DNA of 64,000 nucleotides, from NCBI GenBank assembly GCA_964447405.1, contig CAYUSP010000004.1, positions 434,001 to 498,000 on the forward strand, given 5' to 3'. Shown here piece after piece: positions 8,146-16,413 of the stretch. Under the pieces are notes generated by a model, which was not told the origin of the DNA, ran no database searches, and worked only from the letters and a program-made list of their open reading frames with translations. The position numbers were made by a program, and so were the translations under genes. The stretch's first letter is position 1. Every line of letters starts with the position of its first letter. The stretch comes from JALNZF01 sp964447405 (lineage in GTDB: Bacteria; Nitrospirota; UBA9217).

Positions 8146-9599
8146 TGGACGCCCCCACCCCTTGTCCCTTGAAGATATTCGATTGCATCAGGAGATCGAT
8201 AAGCAGGTATGAAATGTTTTCCGCGGGCGACCGTGTGGTCGTTGCCGTCTCGGGCGGACCGGACTCAATCTGCCTCCTCGATGTGCTGCATTCACTGTCA
8301 AGCGAGTTCGGCATTACGCTCCATGTCGCCCATCTCAATCACGAATTCCGTGGCGCTGAATCGGCTGATGATGCGCGCTTCGTTGCAGCGATTGCTGCCA
8401 GGCTTCAGATCCCTGCGACCATCGAAGCCTTCGATGTGCCGGCCTTCTGCCGAGAACGGGGATTCGCACCGCAGGAAGGCGCGCGCGACGTGCGCTATCG
8501 TTTTCTACAGCGCGTGGCCAACGCAACCAACGCAACCCGCATTGCCACCGGCCACACAGCAGATGACCAGGCCGAGACGCTGATCATGCGCCTCATGCGC
8601 GGGGCGGGGACCGACAGCCTCTCGGGCATCCCGCCGAAACGCGGTGCCATAATCCGCCCCTTGATCGACGTGACCCGTACAGAGGTCATGGAATATATGA
8701 ACGCGAAGAGTCTCGAATACCGGACCGATCCATCGAATGCCAAGCCACTGTACACGCGGAACAGGATCAGACAGGAAGTGCTGCCCGTTCTAAAACAATT
8801 TAATCCGCGCATCATTAAAACACTCGCTGCCGAAGCATCGCTGCTCCGGGATGAGAACGACGCGATCGAGACGCATCTGAACGCAGTCGCTGATCGCCTG
8901 TTCATCCGGGAGGGGGACATCATCGCTGTAAAGCGCGATGAATTCATGACACTCCCCATCGCATTCCAACGGAGGCTTCTGAGAAAGCTCGTTAATTTGC
9001 TCGGCGCAGAAACTTCCGAGCTGAATCTTCCCCTGGCCGAAGAGGCGCTCGCCTTCCTGTCGGATGCACAGACCGGAAGAATTATGACTCTGCTGCCCGA
9101 TGTAACGATCACCCGTGAATATGACCGCATCCTGTTCGGCGCCAACGCACCAGTCAGCGGCTTTTGCCTTGCTATCGCCCTGTCAGGAAGCACCACAGTG
9201 CCAAACCTCGGGATCGACGTCGAAACAGTACTTGTTAACTACATAGGATCAGGACCAGAAAGTACAAATTATGATTGGCAGGCTCTGTTCGATTATGCTA
9301 AGATGGGGCCGCTTTTAACGCTCAGGAGCAGGCAGCAGGGGGACTGGTTCTGCCCCGCAGGCATGGGCGGCAGACGCAAAAAAATCCAGGATTTTTTCGT
9401 GGACGAGAAAGTGCCGCGAAGCAAACGGGACAGCATTCCCCTTCTCATATCAGGTGATGCGATTATCTGGGTCGTGGGATTCAGGACTGATGAACGGTTC
9501 CTGCCAGGACCGGAGACGAAGAAGGTGCTGGTCGTCGGAATCAAGAAAACCATTGAATCTGTGAATCGGTGCACCGGAGAACTTCCGAGCAACCGCTGA
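8145..9599 (+). CDS. tilS: tRNA(Ile)-lysidine synthase
   Basis: This 484-residue enzyme makes lysidine at C34 of tRNA-Ile(CAT) using ATP and lysine. The PP-loop motif VAVSGGPDSICLLDVL lies near residue 35, HLNHEFRG follows, and the ATGHTADDQAETLIMRLMRG segment is characteristic. The C-terminal domain ends with LRSRQQGDWFCP and KKIQDFFVDEKVPRSKRD, both typical of long TilS proteins. It overlaps cheY by one base and precedes hpt, an order known from many bacteria (tilS-hpt-ftsH). Confidence 0.95.
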   Translation: MDAPTPCPLKIFDCIRRSISRYEMFSAGDRVVVAVSGGPDSICLLDVLHSLSSEFGITLHVAHLNHEFRGAESADDARFVAAIAARLQIPATIEAFDVPAFCRERGFAPQEGARDVRYRFLQRVANATNATRIATGHTADDQAETLIMRLMRGAGTDSLSGIPPKRGAIIRPLIDVTRTEVMEYMNAKSLEYRTDPSNAKPLYTRNRIRQEVLPVLKQFNPRIIKTLAAEASLLRDENDAIETHLNAVADRLFIREGDIIAVKRDEFMTLPIAFQRRLLRKLVNLLGAETSELNLPLAEEALAFLSDAQTGRIMTLLPDVTITREYDRILFGANAPVSGFCLAIALSGSTTVPNLGIDVETVLVNYIGSGPESTNYDWQALFDYAKMGPLLTLRSRQQGDWFCPAGMGGRRKKIQDFFVDEKVPRSKRDSIPLLISGDAIIWVVGFRTDERFLPGPETKKVLVVGIKKTIESVNRCTGELPSNR

Positions 9600-9671
9600 G
9601 GACTTCCAACTTCGATTCCCCGATTCCCCGATTCACCAATTCATTGCTTCATTTAACTCACTGGAGGAACC

Positions 9672-10205
9672 ATGGTAGGAATCGATTTTGGCAAACCACT
9701 CTTCACTCGTGAAGAGATACAACGCAAGATCCAGGAGCTCGGCGCGAGGATATCAACCGATTACGCGGAAAAAGACCTGCTCGTGATAGGTGTGCTCAAA
9801 GGAGCAATTTTTTTCATGTCCGATCTTGTCCGGTCCCTCAAGATCTCCGTGCGCATGGACTTCATACACTGCACCAGCTCTAAGGGCAGCCATCCCGTAC
9901 AGATCATTGCTGATATGAAAGAAGATATCAAGGGCCATGATGTCCTCCTGGTAGAGGATATCATGGATTCCGGAGTGACCATCGACCATCTGAAAAAAAT
10001 GCTTTTGGAGCGGGGGGCCGCCTCACTAAAGGTCTGTGTGCTTCTGGATAAGGCCGATCGGCGCAAGGTCCCGATCGAGGCTGACTACGCGGGATTCCGC
10101 ATACCGAACAAATATGTTGTAGGATATGGCCTTGACTATCAGGACCGCTATAGAAACCTTCCTTATATTGCAGTTCTCCCCATGGAGGAAAGGCAGTCAT
10201 CATAG
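9672..10205 (+). CDS. hpt: hypoxanthine phosphoribosyltransferase
   Basis: The 177-residue protein salvages hypoxanthine and guanine to IMP and GMP. The PRPP-binding signature VLLVEDIMDSGVTI and the flexible loop MDFIHCTSSKG are visible, with the base-pocket segment VVGYGLDYQDRYRNLPYI near the C-terminus. GGAGGA lies just upstream of the ATG. It sits between tilS and ftsH, the usual arrangement. About 70 bases separate it from tilS and carry a tandem word repeat. Confidence 0.95.
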   Translation: MVGIDFGKPLFTREEIQRKIQELGARISTDYAEKDLLVIGVLKGAIFFMSDLVRSLKISVRMDFIHCTSSKGSHPVQIIADMKEDIKGHDVLLVEDIMDSGVTIDHLKKMLLERGAASLKVCVLLDKADRRKVPIEADYAGFRIPNKYVVGYGLDYQDRYRNLPYIAVLPMEERQSS

Positions 10206-10342
10206 TTGTCCCGTGTAATTCCCATGGAAATTCAATAGGTTTTTCATTCACTGCTCCGCCTAACGCTTCAACCGGGCGGACCGGATCCTCTTTTTTGGAT
10301 CAAAAGGATGTACGCGGAGCATGGTCCAATGGATAAATCCTG

Positions 10343-10371
10343 TTGTCATGCTTTCATCAATATGTTACTAT
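10343..10371 (+). promoter_or_regulatory. probable ftsH promoter
   Basis: TTGTCA at 10343-10348 and TACTAT at 10366-10371 are 17 bases apart, about 60 bases before the ftsH GTG. Confidence 0.5.
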
Positions 10372-10431
10372 TTACATTATTACGGAATTTGCCAGTATAA
10401 ACGCCCCCCGCTTTACAGGAGGATATGATTC

Positions 10432-12228
10432 GTGAACGCATTCTATAAAAATCTTGCATTGATTCTTCTCTTCGTCGTCGTATCCGTGCTCATATTCAAC
10501 CTTTTCAATCCGGTGAGCCCGACGGCGGTGCAGATTCCCTTCAGTGACATCATGGATAAGATCGCAAGCGGCGAGGTCAATGATGTAACGCTCAAGGGTG
10601 CTGAAATGTACGGCAATTACAAGACCGGCAAGTCCTTCAAAACCAATCTGCCGGACTATCCGGACCTCGTGAAAGACCTTCGCTCCAAGGGTGTGAAGAT
10701 CAATGCCGAACCCATCAAGGAATCCGCATGGTACAACTTCCTCGTGGTATGGGCGCCGCTTATCCTTATGGCCCTCTGGTTCCTGTTCATCATGCGCAAC
10801 ATGCAGATGGGCGGAAACAAGGCCATGTCCTTTGGTAAGAGCAAGGCCAAGCTCCTGAACGAGAATGCCAAGAAAGTGACTTTCGCTGAAGTGGCCGGCA
10901 TGGACGAGGCCAAGGTGGAAGTCCAGGAGATCATCGAAATCCTGAAGGACCCGCAGAAGTTTCAGAAGCTCGGCGGTAAGATCCCGAAGGGGGTTCTCCT
11001 CGTCGGGCCTCCGGGTACCGGCAAGACGCTCCTCGCGCGCGCCATCGCGGGCGAGGCCGGCGTGCCGTTCCTGTCTATCAGCGGATCGGACTTTGTCGAG
11101 ATGTTCGTGGGCGTGGGCGCATCGCGCGTACGCGACCTCTTCGAGCAGGGCAAAAAGAACGCGCCCTGCATCATTTTCATTGATGAGATCGATGCCGTGG
11201 GCAGGCACCGCGGCGCGGGCCTGGGTGGAGGCCATGACGAACGCGAACAGACCCTGAACCAGCTTCTCGTGGAGATGGATGGGTTCGAAAGCAATGAAGG
11301 CGTGATCCTCGTGGCGGCCACGAACCGGCCTGACGTGCTGGACCCCGCCCTGCTGCGGCCCGGCAGGTTCGACCGGATGGTTGTGATCCCGCGGCCCGAC
11401 TTGAACGGCAGAATCGGTGTGCTAAAAGTACATACGCAGAAGATCAAGCTCGCGCCCCATGTCGACATCGAATCCATCGCGCGCGGCACGCCAGGCCTTT
11501 CAGGGGCCGAGCTCGCGAATCTCGTGAACGAGGCGGCGATCCTTGCCGCCAGGATCGGCAAGACACAGGTGGAGAACGACGACTTCGACCGCGCCAAGGA
11601 CAAGATCCTCATGGGCCTTGAGCGCAAGACCATGCTGATCAGCGACGATGAAAAGAAGAACACAGCGTATCATGAGGCCGGCCACACTCTGGTCGCGAGG
11701 CTGATTCCCGGGACCGACCCGGTGCACAAGGTATCGATCATCCCCCGCGGCATGGCGCTCGGCGTTACGCTGCAGCTTCCCACGGCTGACCGCTACTCCT
11801 ATGACCGCGCGCACTTATTCAACAACATTGCCATCCTTCTCGGAGGCAGGGCTGCTGAAGAGATCGCGCTTCAACACATGACCACCGGCGCGGGCAACGA
11901 CCTCGAGCGCGCCACAACGCTGGCCCGGAAAATGGTCTGCGAATGGGGTATGAGCGATGCCATGGGACCCCTCTCCTACGGCAAGAAGGAAGAAGCGATA
12001 TTTCTCGGACGCGAGATCGCCCAACACCGGGACTACAGCGAGCATACAGCCGTCGAGATAGACAACGAGGTCAAACGCATCATCATGGACAACTACCAGC
12101 GGGCCAAGACCCTGATCAAGGATCGGTCGGATGCGCTCCACGGTCTGGCAAAAGGCCTCCTGGAAAAAGAGACTCTCGACGCCACAGACATCGATGCCAT
12201 CATCAACAGCCAGCCTGCGACGGCATAG
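10432..12228 (+). CDS. ftsH: ATP-dependent zinc metalloprotease FtsH
   Basis: The 598-residue membrane protease degrades unassembled membrane proteins and regulatory proteins. Two N-terminal transmembrane segments flank a periplasmic domain. The AAA module carries Walker A GPPGTGKT from residue 192 and Walker B IIFIDEIDAVG, followed by the second region of homology (NRPDVLDPALLRPGRFDR). The zinc motif HEAGH begins at residue 414. The start is a GTG nine bases after AGGAGG; an out-of-frame ATG just upstream gives only a short ORF. The stop overlaps the folP ribosome-binding site. Confidence 0.97.
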   Translation: MNAFYKNLALILLFVVVSVLIFNLFNPVSPTAVQIPFSDIMDKIASGEVNDVTLKGAEMYGNYKTGKSFKTNLPDYPDLVKDLRSKGVKINAEPIKESAWYNFLVVWAPLILMALWFLFIMRNMQMGGNKAMSFGKSKAKLLNENAKKVTFAEVAGMDEAKVEVQEIIEILKDPQKFQKLGGKIPKGVLLVGPPGTGKTLLARAIAGEAGVPFLSISGSDFVEMFVGVGASRVRDLFEQGKKNAPCIIFIDEIDAVGRHRGAGLGGGHDEREQTLNQLLVEMDGFESNEGVILVAATNRPDVLDPALLRPGRFDRMVVIPRPDLNGRIGVLKVHTQKIKLAPHVDIESIARGTPGLSGAELANLVNEAAILAARIGKTQVENDDFDRAKDKILMGLERKTMLISDDEKKNTAYHEAGHTLVARLIPGTDPVHKVSIIPRGMALGVTLQLPTADRYSYDRAHLFNNIAILLGGRAAEEIALQHMTTGAGNDLERATTLARKMVCEWGMSDAMGPLSYGKKEEAIFLGREIAQHRDYSEHTAVEIDNEVKRIIMDNYQRAKTLIKDRSDALHGLAKGLLEKETLDATDIDAIINSQPATA

Positions 12229-12237
12229 GAGGCCTGT

Positions 12238-13389
12238 GTGTCTCCTGTCCTGCGGATCTCCGGCCACGGTGCGCTTTCACTCTCCCTGAGCGGACTCACC
12301 CTTGAGCAGACAGCCGTCCTCTCCACAATCATCAGATCAACACACAACGGAGCGGGTTCAAACCCTGCTCCGTTTTCTTATTCAACACACCTCGATCTGG
12401 CTGCCGGCAGAACCGGTACAATGACCTTCACCGGCGCGCCTGAACATCTAAAACGCCTTGCACCCCTTCTTTCAGCGGATCAGCGCATCCCTGTTCCCCT
12501 TGCAAAGCAAATCGACTCTCTGCTTGACAACTACCTTCGGTCGGATTATAAGATTGGTTGCAGAGGCACGGTCCTTGACGTGGGCAGCCGTACGCATATC
12601 ATGGGCATCCTGAACGCCACGCCGGACTCCTTTTCGGACGGCGGGCTGTTTGCAAATACGGATATTGCTATCGCCCATGCCAGGCAGATGGCCGCTGATG
12701 GCGCGGATATCATCGATATCGGCGGCGAATCCACACGGCCCGGGTCCGAAGCTGTGTCAGAAGAGGAGGAACTGCGCAGGATCATTCCGCTCATCGAGCA
12801 GTTGTCCCGCGAACTCCCCCTTCCCATCTCTGTTGATACGTACAAATCCTCGGTAGCGGAAAAGGCGCTGCAGGCCGGGGCCTCGATCGTAAATGACATC
12901 AGCGGCCTGCGCTTCTCCCCGGACATGGCAAACGTGATTTCGGCGTACGGCGCGGCCGTGGTCATCATGCATATCCAGGGAACACCGCGCGATATGCAGC
13001 AGAATCCCGTGTATGGCGATGTGATGGATGAGGTCCGGGCTTACCTTGAGACGGGCATCGAAACCGCTCTGTCCGCGGGTATAGACCGGGAAAAGATTAT
13101 GATCGATCCGGGCATTGGGTTCGGCAAGACCGTGGAGCACAACCTCCAGATCCTGAACCGGCTCGATGAACTGCAGTCGCTCGGTAGGCCGATCCTGCTC
13201 GGTACCTCGCGAAAGCGCTTCATCGGTACAATCCTGGACCTCCCGGTGCCCGACCAGCGGTCAGAGGGTACGGCCGCCACCGTGGCGCTCGGCATCCAGC
13301 GCGGCGCGCGCATCATCCGGGTCCATGATGTGGCCCGCATGCGCCAGGTCGCGCGCATGACAGATGCGATCGTAAGACAACAACAATAA
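12238..13389 (+). CDS. folP: dihydropteroate synthase with N-terminal extension
   Basis: The C-terminal 270 residues are a standard dihydropteroate synthase. IMGILNATPDSFSDGG and DIIDIGGESTRPGSE are the two pterin/PPi signature blocks, with later DPGIGFGKT and LLGTSRKRFIG. The enzyme condenses the dihydropterin diphosphate with p-aminobenzoate. The first 115 or so residues form an extension not present in short FolP proteins, of unknown role. Translation starts at GTG 12238, with AGGAGG lying across the ftsH stop, so coupling to ftsH is likely. Confidence 0.95.
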   Translation: MSPVLRISGHGALSLSLSGLTLEQTAVLSTIIRSTHNGAGSNPAPFSYSTHLDLAAGRTGTMTFTGAPEHLKRLAPLLSADQRIPVPLAKQIDSLLDNYLRSDYKIGCRGTVLDVGSRTHIMGILNATPDSFSDGGLFANTDIAIAHARQMAADGADIIDIGGESTRPGSEAVSEEEELRRIIPLIEQLSRELPLPISVDTYKSSVAEKALQAGASIVNDISGLRFSPDMANVISAYGAAVVIMHIQGTPRDMQQNPVYGDVMDEVRAYLETGIETALSAGIDREKIMIDPGIGFGKTVEHNLQILNRLDELQSLGRPILLGTSRKRFIGTILDLPVPDQRSEGTAATVALGIQRGARIIRVHDVARMRQVARMTDAIVRQQQ

Positions 13390-13392
13390 TCT

Positions 13393-13499
13393 TTGGACGC
13401 GGATTTACGCGGAAAATGAGGATACGTGAAAAACGTAGCCGACAGATCATCTCTCTTGCATTTGATAGATCCGCGTTCATCCGTGAAAATCTGCGTCCG
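13393..13499. repeat. dispersed inverted-pair repeat, copy 1
   Basis: The left arm GGACGCGGATTTACGCGG (from 13395) and the right arm (13468-13499, reading GGACGCAGATTTTCACGG on the minus strand) face each other across about 50 bases. They belong to the same family as the copies near 43.6, 52.2, 55.8 and 61.8 kb. The element fills the gap between folP and cdaA. Confidence 0.65.
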
Positions 13500-13514
13500 C
13501 TATAGCACATAATT

Positions 13515-14303
13515 ATGTTCAACAACTTTACTGAAATACGAGAGGCCCTTGCGCAATACCGGTGGTTCAACGACACCGTAGACATTGCGCTCGTGTACTA
13601 TCTCCTGTACCGGCTTCTCCTGATCATCAAAGGGACCCGCGCCTTTCAGATGCTGATCGGCATCGGCCTTATCGTGCTCGTGCTCATAGGGTCCCAGGCA
13701 TTCGAGTTTTACACACTCGACTGGATCATCCACAGTTTCTGGTCCCAGATCGTGCTTGCCGTGGTTATCCTGTTCCAGCCGGAGATTCGCCGCACGCTGG
13801 CGCGCGTCGGTGAACGCCACCTGTTCAAGACGCTGTCGACCGTCGAAGGCTCCAAGTTCATAGAAGAGACGGTCAAGGCGGCCGTATCCATGGCTAATAA
13901 ACGGATCGGCGCGCTGATCGTGCTCGAGCGGGATTCCGACCTGACAACCATCGTGGAAATGGGCATTGAGCTCGACGCCAGGGTCAGCAAGGAACTGCTG
14001 GTGAGCATCTTTCTTCCGTATTCGCCGATCCATGACGGCGCGGCCATTGTCCGCGACGGCAGGATCGTGGCCGCCGGTTGCTTTCTTCCGCTTACCCTGT
14101 CGTCAAACCTTTCCAAGGCACTCGGCACGCGCCATCGCGCCGCTGTCGGACTGACGGAGGAGAGCGATGCCGTCGTGGTCGTGGTGTCGGAGGAAACTGG
14201 AGAGATATCCGTTGTCCGGAACGGTGAGATCGAGCATAACGCCGACGCGCCTGCGCTCAGAACAACCCTCTCGGATATTTTTATCAGAAAGAAGGGCAAG
14301 TAG
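13515..14303 (+). CDS. cdaA: diadenylate cyclase CdaA
   Basis: This 262-residue enzyme makes c-di-AMP from two ATP. Three hydrophobic N-terminal segments (to about residue 85) anchor it in the membrane. The DisA_N catalytic domain follows, with SPIHDGA (Asp near residue 174) and LGTRHRAAVGL, the two catalytic blocks. The order cdaA-ybbR-glmM matches the operon known from Firmicutes, where YbbR (CdaR) and GlmM modulate the cyclase. The start ATG has only a weak ribosome-binding site. The ybbR start follows its stop without a gap. Confidence 0.95.
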   Translation: MFNNFTEIREALAQYRWFNDTVDIALVYYLLYRLLLIIKGTRAFQMLIGIGLIVLVLIGSQAFEFYTLDWIIHSFWSQIVLAVVILFQPEIRRTLARVGERHLFKTLSTVEGSKFIEETVKAAVSMANKRIGALIVLERDSDLTTIVEMGIELDARVSKELLVSIFLPYSPIHDGAAIVRDGRIVAAGCFLPLTLSSNLSKALGTRHRAAVGLTEESDAVVVVVSEETGEISVVRNGEIEHNADAPALRTTLSDIFIRKKGK

Positions 14304-14966
14304 GTGTCCATGCAGCTGCTGAACCATTTGTTTGAAAACTGGGGCATTAAACTTATTTCGCTCTGCCTCGCCCTGACGCTCTGGTTCTACGTCACTTCGA
14401 AAGGGAGGACGGAGGTGACGCTGACGGTGCCCGTCGAACTCCGCAACATCCCCGCCGGGATGACCGTGGTGGGAGACGTCCCCGGCTTTCTTGAGGTGCG
14501 GGTGCAGGGACGCGAGAGGGTGCTGCGTGACAGCGCTTCAATCAAAAAAGTGATCGGCATCCTCGATTTGTCCGCGACGACCGCGGGCCAGAACGCCGTG
14601 CACCTGTCTCCGGACGACATCCGGAGGCCTGCGGGCGTGAACATCACGCATATATCTCCATCCGAGATCCGGCTGAAGCTGGAACCGCTTCTCCGCAGGA
14701 CCTTCAGGCTGAAGCCCGTGCTGCGCGGGTCGCCCGTACCAGGACACCGCGTCTCGGGGATCTCGGTGGCGCCCCAGAAAGTAACAGTGGAGGGTCCGTT
14801 AAGCGCGATTGCTGCTCTGGAAGGTCTTAAGACCATGCCCATAGACATTCAGGACGCCACGGAGAGCTTTACCGTCGAACCCAAGATCGACTACCGGGGG
14901 CAGCCAGTAAAGCTCCTGGATAAGAACATCGTACTGCGGATTACGATTGAGAGGGTGAATAAATGA
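14304..14966 (+). CDS. ybbR: YbbR-domain membrane protein (CdaR-like)
   Basis: The 220-residue protein has one N-terminal transmembrane helix (ISLCLALTLWFYV) and an extracytoplasmic part with about two YbbR repeats, seen in VELRNIPAGMTVVGDVP and later VRGSPVPGHRVSGI-like segments. In Gram-positives CdaR regulates CdaA. Start choice is uncertain: a GTG directly abuts the cdaA stop, and an ATG two codons later (14310) has AGGTG at suitable distance. It overlaps glmM by four bases (ATGA), so the three genes are translationally coupled. Confidence 0.88.
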   Translation: MSMQLLNHLFENWGIKLISLCLALTLWFYVTSKGRTEVTLTVPVELRNIPAGMTVVGDVPGFLEVRVQGRERVLRDSASIKKVIGILDLSATTAGQNAVHLSPDDIRRPAGVNITHISPSEIRLKLEPLLRRTFRLKPVLRGSPVPGHRVSGISVAPQKVTVEGPLSAIAALEGLKTMPIDIQDATESFTVEPKIDYRGQPVKLLDKNIVLRITIERVNK

Positions 14967-16312
14967 AAAAACTATTTGGTACCGACGGTGTCAGGGGAGT
15001 GGCGAATCAGGATCCCATGACCTCTGAAATGGCACTACGGATCGGAAGGGCGGCCGCGCATGTGTTCCGCGATTCGCAGCGAAGGCACCGCATCGTGATC
15101 GGCAAGGACACTCGTTTGTCGGGATATATGATTGAGAGCGCGCTCACCGCCGGGCTCTGTTCCATGGGCATGGACGTGCTGCTCGTTGGTCCCGTACCCA
15201 CGCCCGGGATCGCCTTCCTCACGCGCAGCCTCCGGGCCGACGCTGGCGTCGTCATCTCTGCGTCGCACAATCCCTTCGAGGACAATGGCATCAAATTCTT
15301 CGGCAGGGATGGGTTCAAACTGCCGGATGCATTGGAACATAAAATAGAGGACCTGATCTTTTCCGGCGCCATCGACTCCGTCAGGCCGACCGCCTCCGAG
15401 CTTGGCAAGGCCTTCCGCATCGACGACGCCATCGGCAGATACAATGAGTTCGTGAAATCCTCGATCCCCCGGGGCATGGACCTGACGGGCCTCCGCATCG
15501 TGGTCGATTCGGCGAACGGGGCCGCATACAAGATCGGGCCGCATATCTTCTCCGAACTCGGCGCAGACATTATATCCCTGTACGATGAGCCCAACGGGAT
15601 GAACATCAACCAGGGCTGCGGCTCGCTCCATCCCGAAGTGATCAGCCGCGCCGTCATCGCGAACAAAGCCATGATCGGCATCGCCTTCGACGGCGACGCG
15701 GACCGGGTGATCCTGTGCGATGAACGGGGCGTGGTCGTGGACGGGGACGCCGTTATGCTGATCTGCGCGCTCGACATGATGAAGGACAACAGGCTCAAAC
15801 AGAACACCTTGGTGGCCACGGTGATGAGCAATCTCGGACTGGAGCTGGCCATGCAGCAGGCTGGCGGCACACTGGTACGGGCCGCGGTCGGGGACCGCTA
15901 TGTCATGGAAAAAATGATCGAGGGGGGCTACAACCTCGGCGGCGAGCAGTCAGGCCATATTATTTTCCTCGACAACAACACGACCGGAGACGGCCTCATC
16001 TCGGCGCTTCAGATCCTCGCCATCATGAAGCAGTCAGGCAGGCGCTTGTCCGAGCTGGCTACCTGCATGAAGACCTACCCCCAGGTCCTCGTGAACGTCA
16101 AAGTACGAGAACGGCAGGACCTCGCCTCCATACCCGAAATCGCAAAGCGGATGACCGAGATCGAGCAGAAGCTCGAAGGCACCGGCCGTCTTCTGGTGCG
16201 CTACTCGGGCACCGAACCCAAGGTCCGCGTCATGCTCGAAGGTGAGAACCAGGATGAGATCAAGATCCTGGCTGAGGACCTTGCTGAGGTCATCAGAAAG
16301 AAACTGGGGTAG
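14963..16312 (+). CDS. glmM: phosphoglucosamine mutase
   Basis: This 449-residue enzyme converts glucosamine-6-phosphate to glucosamine-1-phosphate for UDP-GlcNAc synthesis. MKKLFGTDGVRG starts the protein, and the phosphoserine loop ISASHNP places the catalytic Ser at residue 101. The metal loop is DGDADR, the sugar-binding segment is GEQSGHIIF, and the phosphate-binding RYSGTEPKVRVM ends the fold. It is the last gene of the ftsH-folP-cdaA-ybbR run. A hairpin follows its stop. Confidence 0.97.
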   Translation: MKKLFGTDGVRGVANQDPMTSEMALRIGRAAAHVFRDSQRRHRIVIGKDTRLSGYMIESALTAGLCSMGMDVLLVGPVPTPGIAFLTRSLRADAGVVISASHNPFEDNGIKFFGRDGFKLPDALEHKIEDLIFSGAIDSVRPTASELGKAFRIDDAIGRYNEFVKSSIPRGMDLTGLRIVVDSANGAAYKIGPHIFSELGADIISLYDEPNGMNINQGCGSLHPEVISRAVIANKAMIGIAFDGDADRVILCDERGVVVDGDAVMLICALDMMKDNRLKQNTLVATVMSNLGLELAMQQAGGTLVRAAVGDRYVMEKMIEGGYNLGGEQSGHIIFLDNNTTGDGLISALQILAIMKQSGRRLSELATCMKTYPQVLVNVKVRERQDLASIPEIAKRMTEIEQKLEGTGRLLVRYSGTEPKVRVMLEGENQDEIKILAEDLAEVIRKKLG

Positions 16313-16323
16313 CCCGCGACGCA

Positions 16324-16351
16324 TGTCAGGCCGTCCTTATCGGCACTGACA
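16324..16351 (+). terminator. hairpin downstream of glmM
   Basis: TGTCAGGCCG pairs with CGGC-A-CTGACA around TCCTTAT, with one bulged base. No T-tract follows, so it may act as a Rho-dependent end or 3' stabiliser rather than a classical terminator. Confidence 0.45.
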
Positions 16352-16413
16352 AACCACCATACCTGAGTTGCACCCCAACCAGATGCTTGACAATGGGCCG
16401 CGAAGGAAATCCA

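Noticed and set aside
10254..10300. Possible terminator after hpt
   Set aside because: The TCCGCC/GGCGGA stem has a long loop, and the T-run is displaced from it by several bases.
10372..11235. 287-codon minus-strand ORF
   Set aside because: It is the antisense of ftsH; codon use and protein composition (His/Asp/Leu-rich) are typical shadows of a GC-rich gene.
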